Positions 60,659-64,000 of a stretch of DNA of 64,000 nt are shown here, piece by piece. The number at the start of each line of letters is the position of its first letter. Position 1 is the stretch's first letter. The stretch comes from Anaerobacillus arseniciselenatis (lineage in GTDB: Bacteria > Bacillota > Bacilli > Bacillales > Anaerobacillaceae), in assembly GCF_001865995.1 (NCBI RefSeq), contig NZ_MLQQ01000040.1, forward strand, positions 62,001-126,000, given 5' to 3'. The position numbers and the translations under genes were made by a program. The notes beneath the pieces were generated by a model. That model was not told the DNA's origin. It did no database searches and saw only the letters and a program-made list of their open reading frames with translations.

Positions 60659-61027
60659 TTATTTATATAACTTAGATACATCATCGACGACGTTTTCTAA
60701 TCCAGTTTTTACTTCTTCATCCCAAGTGAGCATCCCACCATAAAAATTATGAGCTTCTTTAATTCCATTTTCCTTTAAAAATCGTGCTACGTGATGACTT
60801 CGATTACCACTGCGACAAACAAGAATATACTCCTTATCCTTCTTTAATTCGGTTATGATATTCGGAATATTATGCATCGGTATAAGTGGGACCCCTGGAA
60901 TATGAAATTCATCATATTCCTCTCGTTCTCTCACATCGATCATCACTACATCTTTCGGTTGGTCTTTAATGATTTCCTTTAACTCATTTACATCAATTTG
61001 TTTAATTCCTTCGTGTACAAAAGCCAA
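60659..61027 (-). CDS. Rhodanese-domain protein
   Basis: 122-aa single rhodanese domain. Active-site loop CRSGNRS (persulfide-forming Cys) and MIDVREREEYDEFHIPG. Cytoplasmic. TTG start after AGAGGGAAC. Could deliver sulfur, but no sulfur-using gene adjoins it. A MITE lies about 80 bp upstream. Confidence 0.9.
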   Translation of the reverse strand: MAFVHEGIKQIDVNELKEIIKDQPKDVVMIDVREREEYDEFHIPGVPLIPMHNIPNIITELKKDKEYILVCRSGNRSHHVARFLKENGIKEAHNFYGGMLTWDEEVKTGLENVVDDVSKLYK

Positions 61028-61106
61028 TGTTGTTCCCTCTCTTTCTTAGCTTGAAGCTTTTTTATTTTATCGAGTTAAAAACTATCTACTCACAATATTT
61101 ATTTAG

Positions 61107-61228
61107 TGTAATGAATTTCATAATTCATTATTTCCGCCACTAAGATCAATATATAGTTGCGTCAAAACCATTCGCAAACTATATATTGCATGTGGCTCAT
61201 TTTTTGTAATCATGAAATTCACTCAGTG
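61107..61228. mobile_element. MITE-like palindromic repeat, copy 7
   Basis: TAATGAATTTCATAATTCAT at left and AATCATGAAATTCACTC at right, flanked by AGTG on both sides. Internal TATATAGTTGCG / CGCAAACTATATA. Confidence 0.8.
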
Positions 61229-61284
61229 ATGCTTATATAATAAATTTTATGTTATATAAAATAAAGTAATCTGACTTACATACA

Positions 61285-61425
61285 AAACTTTCATACGATG
61301 TATCTTCACCATCTAATATGGAAAAGGCGGATGATTTCCTTCTCTTCGCTGTGACCTTCTTTCGAATATCAGAGGCTCGTTCACGAAATCATCCGCCTCT
61401 TTTCATACAAAACGCCATGACATAG
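61285..61425. repeat. Covarying palindrome family, copy 9
   Basis: GGCGGATGATTTCC pairs with GAAATCATCCGCC. Flanks CTTCACCATCTAATATGG and CTTTTCATACAAAACG. Confidence 0.7.
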
Positions 61426-61479
61426 CTAGTCAGCGTTTAGTATGAATGTAATTCTCGTATGGGAGACTGTGCATAAATG

Positions 61480-61685
61480 CGGATTGGTGCAGAGATATTA
61501 CAATTTCTGTAAAATGCGCGCATCAATACGCCGATTGTTGCACAAAAATTACAGCATCTGTAAAATCCACGTATCAAAACCCGATTGATGCACAGATATT
61601 ACAATTTATGTAAAATACACGTATCAAAACGGCGATTGGCGCACGGATATTACAGTATTTGTAAAACACGCGCATCAAAACCAGT
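61480..61685. repeat. 50-51-bp tandem array (type D), 4 units
   Basis: GATTG landmarks at 61482, 61533, 61583 and 61634. Each unit carries a TTACAG-CAT-CTGTAA-type dyad (TTACA-N4-TGTAA in decayed units). Confidence 0.75.
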
Positions 61686-61890
61686 GATAAGCGAGTGTGA
61701 ATTCCAGTATCTGTTAAATACGTTCGTCTAAAGCATAGATAAGCGAGCGTGAATTCCAGTATCTGTTAAACACGCTCGTCTAAAGCATAGATAAGCGAGC
61801 GTGAATTCCAGTATCTGTTAAACACGCTCGTCTAAAGCATAGATAAGCGAGCGTGAATTCCAGTATCTGTTAAAAGCACTCGTCAAATCC
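61686..61890. repeat. 52-bp tandem array (type C), 4 units, inverted
   Basis: GATAAGCGAG landmarks at 61686, 61738, 61790 and 61842. Units contain GAATTCCAGTATCTGTTAAA with CGAGCGTG and CACGCTCG arms around it. Reverse complement of the island 2 C array. Confidence 0.85.
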
Positions 61891-61914
61891 ACTGTATGGT
61901 GTAGGGTGACGCCA

Positions 61915-62075
61915 AATGATTTCTCTTCTTGACTCAATCCAAGAGATGAGTAATCAAAACGCCTGAATGATTTCTCTTCTCGACTCAAAGCAAGAAAAGA
62001 GTAATCATAACACCGAAATGCTTTCTCTTCCTAGCTCAAAAAAAGAGATGAGTAATCATAAGCTTCTAAATGAGC
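61915..62075. repeat. 51-bp tandem array (type B), 3 units
   Basis: GATTTCTCTTCTTGACTCAA, then AAGAGATGAGTAATCAAAAC; same orientation as island 1, more decayed. Confidence 0.7.
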
Positions 62076-62190
62076 ATTCTGTTCTCTCTTTTACTGCGCA
62101 CTCCTCCCATACTGTGAAGCAACAACATACTGTTTACTCCCCATTCCCATTAGGTGACACCTATTACATTAAAACAAAGTAGAAGTTTAC

Positions 62191-62319
62191 CTAACTTAAT
62201 GAATTTCATAATTCATTATTCTCGTCACTAAGATCAATATATAGTTGCACCAAAACACTTTGCAACTATATATTGTTTGATGTGACTCTTTTTTGGTAAT
62301 TATGAAATTCACTCAACTA
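62191..62319. mobile_element. MITE-like palindromic repeat, copy 8
   Basis: TAATGAATTTCATAATTCAT at left, AATTATGAAATTCACTC at right, flanked by AACT on both sides. Confidence 0.8.
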
Positions 62320-62365
62320 AATAAGAACAATTATTTTTAGGAGAAATGAGAACATAAGTAGAAAT

Positions 62366-62415
62366 GGGCTGTCCTAAAACAAGTGTCGGACACTTTGTTT
62401 TGGACAGCCCCTTTC
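62366..62415. terminator. Short GTGTCGGACAC-type terminator
   Basis: GGGCTGTCC pairs with GGACAGCCC around AAGTGTCGGACACTT; about 125 bp beyond the AI-2E-type transporter stop. Confidence 0.75.
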
Positions 62416-62539
62416 TATGCTAATTGCATTGTTCATTAAATATGCTAAATTCGCTGTTAATTAGAAGCAGAATTAAATGCTATTTTTCCCAATATTAATC
62501 CGTTTCGCTAAAAGCGAGCGCCTTGACACTTACAAACTT

Positions 62540-63625
62540 CTATTCAACTTTATTTCTTAATTTTAGTAAGCGATAAGTATGACCAACGACAACTTTACAT
62601 ACGGCGTAAGTCGGAACAGCTAGAAGCATTCCGATAATGCCAGCAAATCTCCCTGCAACAATTAATAATAAGATAATTGTTAATGGGTGGACCGCAAGTT
62701 TTTTCCCCATGATTTGCGGTGAAATAAAATTACTTTCAAATTGTTGCACGATTAAAATAACTGCCAATACTTTAAATACCATAAATGGTGAATCTATAAT
62801 TGCCACGATTAGAGCGGGAATCGTACCAATCCATGGACCTACAAAAGGAATAATGTTCGTAAACATTGCGATTAAAGCAAGAATTAACGAATAATCAATG
62901 CCAATAATTAAAAAGCCAGCAAACATTAGCACTCCTACACAAAAGCTGACAAGAATTTGTCCTTGAATATAAGAGCTAAGCTTAAAGTCCATATCATTTA
63001 AAATTCTTTCACCTTCTATTCTTTGCTTTTCAGGTAAAAGCTTTAGCACTTGGTTAGGTGCTTTCTCCCCTTCTTTCAACATGTAAAATAAAATGAAAGG
63101 AATAATGATAAAAACGATAACGACATTCGTTATAAAACCAATTAATCCGGCAATATTTGAACTAACAATATTAAAAGCTTGATTCACATATTGAGTCATA
63201 TTGGCTGCTAGTTTATCAAGAGATAATATATCGGTCGCTTGGAAGCGATCAATCCACTCGTTATCTTGCAATTGAATAATAAGAGCACGCATTTCATTGA
63301 CTAAATAAGGTAAATTATCGATTAAACTATTGACCTGTTTTTGTAAGGTAGGTCCGATTAATAAAACTAAAACCGTTAACAAACCGATAACTCCTAAATA
63401 GATCATAATAATTGCATACGTCTTTGGAACCTTTTGCTTATGTAACCAATTCACTACCGGACGAAACAAATAATATAATACCCCAGCGAGTAAAACCGGG
63501 AAAAATAAAGTTTCAACAAAAACGACGAAAGGACGGAAAATAAACTGAACTAAAGACCCTAAATAAATAATGATGAAAACCATAATAATACCTAGAAACA
63601 CACGAAACCATTTATATTGAGCCAA
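62540..63625 (-). CDS. AI-2E family transporter (PF01594-type)
   Basis: 361 aa with about seven to eight membrane helices and a central soluble stretch. Family blocks FFPVLLAGVLYYLFRPVVNW, PFILFYMLKEGEKAP, IALIAMFTNIIPFVGPWIGT and ESNFISPQIMGKKLAVHPLT. Members export small molecules such as AI-2 or act in Na+/H+ exchange in some alkaliphiles; substrate unknown. TTG start after AGTAGGTG. Monocistronic. Confidence 0.9.
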   Translation of the reverse strand: MAQYKWFRVFLGIIMVFIIIYLGSLVQFIFRPFVVFVETLFFPVLLAGVLYYLFRPVVNWLHKQKVPKTYAIIMIYLGVIGLLTVLVLLIGPTLQKQVNSLIDNLPYLVNEMRALIIQLQDNEWIDRFQATDILSLDKLAANMTQYVNQAFNIVSSNIAGLIGFITNVVIVFIIIPFILFYMLKEGEKAPNQVLKLLPEKQRIEGERILNDMDFKLSSYIQGQILVSFCVGVLMFAGFLIIGIDYSLILALIAMFTNIIPFVGPWIGTIPALIVAIIDSPFMVFKVLAVILIVQQFESNFISPQIMGKKLAVHPLTIILLLIVAGRFAGIIGMLLAVPTYAVCKVVVGHTYRLLKLRNKVE

Positions 63626-63714
63626 TTGGCGACACCTACTTTCTTAACCAAAAACTACAAAATTTTAACTTTATAAATTATATCACAAATCTTTAACATT
63701 TTTTAGAAATATGA

Positions 63715-64000
63715 ATTAAGTTGGTATAGTGGGTTGTTGGTTTGTCGCTAGTTATCTAGTTGGAAAGCCGAATGTTGGTAGTTTAATGAATTTCATAATT
63801 CATATTTAGCGCTACTAAGATCAATATATATCCTGAACGAGCCTCTAAATTTCGTTAGAAGTTTAAAGCGAAGAGAGGGAAATTGCTCGTTCTTTTACAT
63901 TTTAGATTGTGGGATGCCGTCATCAGGGTTTTGTATAAGTAATAAAAAGATGACTAATTAAAGTGAAGTTATGTTAAAACTTCATCGCCTTAATTAAGTC
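63715..64000. repeat. Repeat-only end of window with hybrid MITE/palindrome junction
   Basis: Microsatellite GTTGTTGGTTTG at 63733. A truncated MITE left half occupies 63784-63829 (TAATGAATTTCATAATTCAT to GATCAATATATA). It joins directly a reversed, truncated copy of the covarying palindrome family (GAACGAGCCTCTAAATTTCG to about 63945). No gene seen. Confidence 0.6.

Larger units (their letters stand above)
61457..62112. mobile_element. Composite tandem-repeat island 3 with inverted termini
   Basis: Left end GTATGGGAGACTGTGCA; right end TGCGCACTCCTCCCATAC, whose outer nine bases pair exactly (GTATGGGAG / CTCCCATAC) with one extra base between. Holds arrays D, C (inverted relative to island 2) and B. 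No gene supported inside. Confidence 0.6.

Overview
The window comes from a low-GC, spore-forming-lineage Firmicute of the family Bacillaceae. Supporting signs are AT-rich intergenic DNA, strong AGGAGG-type ribosome sites with many TTG and GTG starts, a Bacillus-type Fnr with C-terminal cysteines, and gene orders shared with Bacillus subtilis (argCJBD-carAB-argF, moeA-mobB-moaE-moaD, yjzC/hydrolase/epimerase/med/fabH/fabF, fnr next to ywiC). A DUF1538 pair of the kind described as Na+/H+ antiporters hints at a salt- or alkali-adapted species; genus cannot be fixed from sequence alone.

Layout. 0.1-1.1 kb: an LCP cell-wall ligase. 1.4-2.3 kb: a repeat island. 2.5-7.8 kb: fabH-fabF, small hypotheticals, DinB-like protein and a Med-like lipoprotein. 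8-9.6 kb: prfC. 10-12.5 kb: epimerase, degenerate hydrolase, yjzC. 12.6-27.7 kb: an anaerobic-respiration region with ywiC, an unknown protein, fnr, two nitrate/nitrite transporters, a five-gene molybdoenzyme operon (NarI-like membrane b subunit, cytoplasmic Nas/Nap-type catalytic subunit, four-cluster ferredoxin, Tat-type Rieske protein, small membrane protein), a radical SAM/SPASM protein, an LpdD-like protein and a second Crp/Fnr regulator. 28.3-38.2 kb: arginine and carbamoyl-phosphate biosynthesis. 38.6-41.1 kb: molybdenum cofactor synthesis. 41.6-43.6 kb: oxidase-assembly genes (YtkA-like, Sco1, CtaG). 44-57.6 kb: HAD phosphatase, small proteins, hemerythrin-like protein, AzlCD, SNF2 helicase, BsuPI and YitT-type proteins. 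57.7-60.1 kb: a tandem PII-like protein with two DUF1538 membrane proteins and a small DnaJ-type zinc-knuckle protein. 60.7-63.6 kb: rhodanese, a second repeat-rich stretch and an AI-2E-family transporter.

How it works together. The [4Fe-4S] regulator Fnr appears to control a local regulon. TGTGA-N6-TCACA boxes lie upstream of narK1, the molybdoenzyme operon, the radical SAM gene, the LpdD-like gene, an unknown 181-aa protein and a hemerythrin-like gene. In nearly every case a plausible -10 box follows at the distance that centres the box at about -41.5. The moeA-moaD operon supplies cofactor for the molybdoenzyme.

The second striking property is the density of non-coding repeats. There are (i) a MITE-like palindrome of about 115 bp with 4-bp target duplications, (ii) terminator-like hairpins carrying GTGTCAGACAC, (iii) a palindrome family whose stems covary between copies, (iv) a bcr-like GAAAAGCGCAAGCG family, (v) CCAAC-rich microsatellites, and (vi) three composite islands bounded by inverted repeats and filled with 51-52-bp tandem arrays. 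No tRNA, rRNA, CRISPR array, prophage or intact transposase was recognised.
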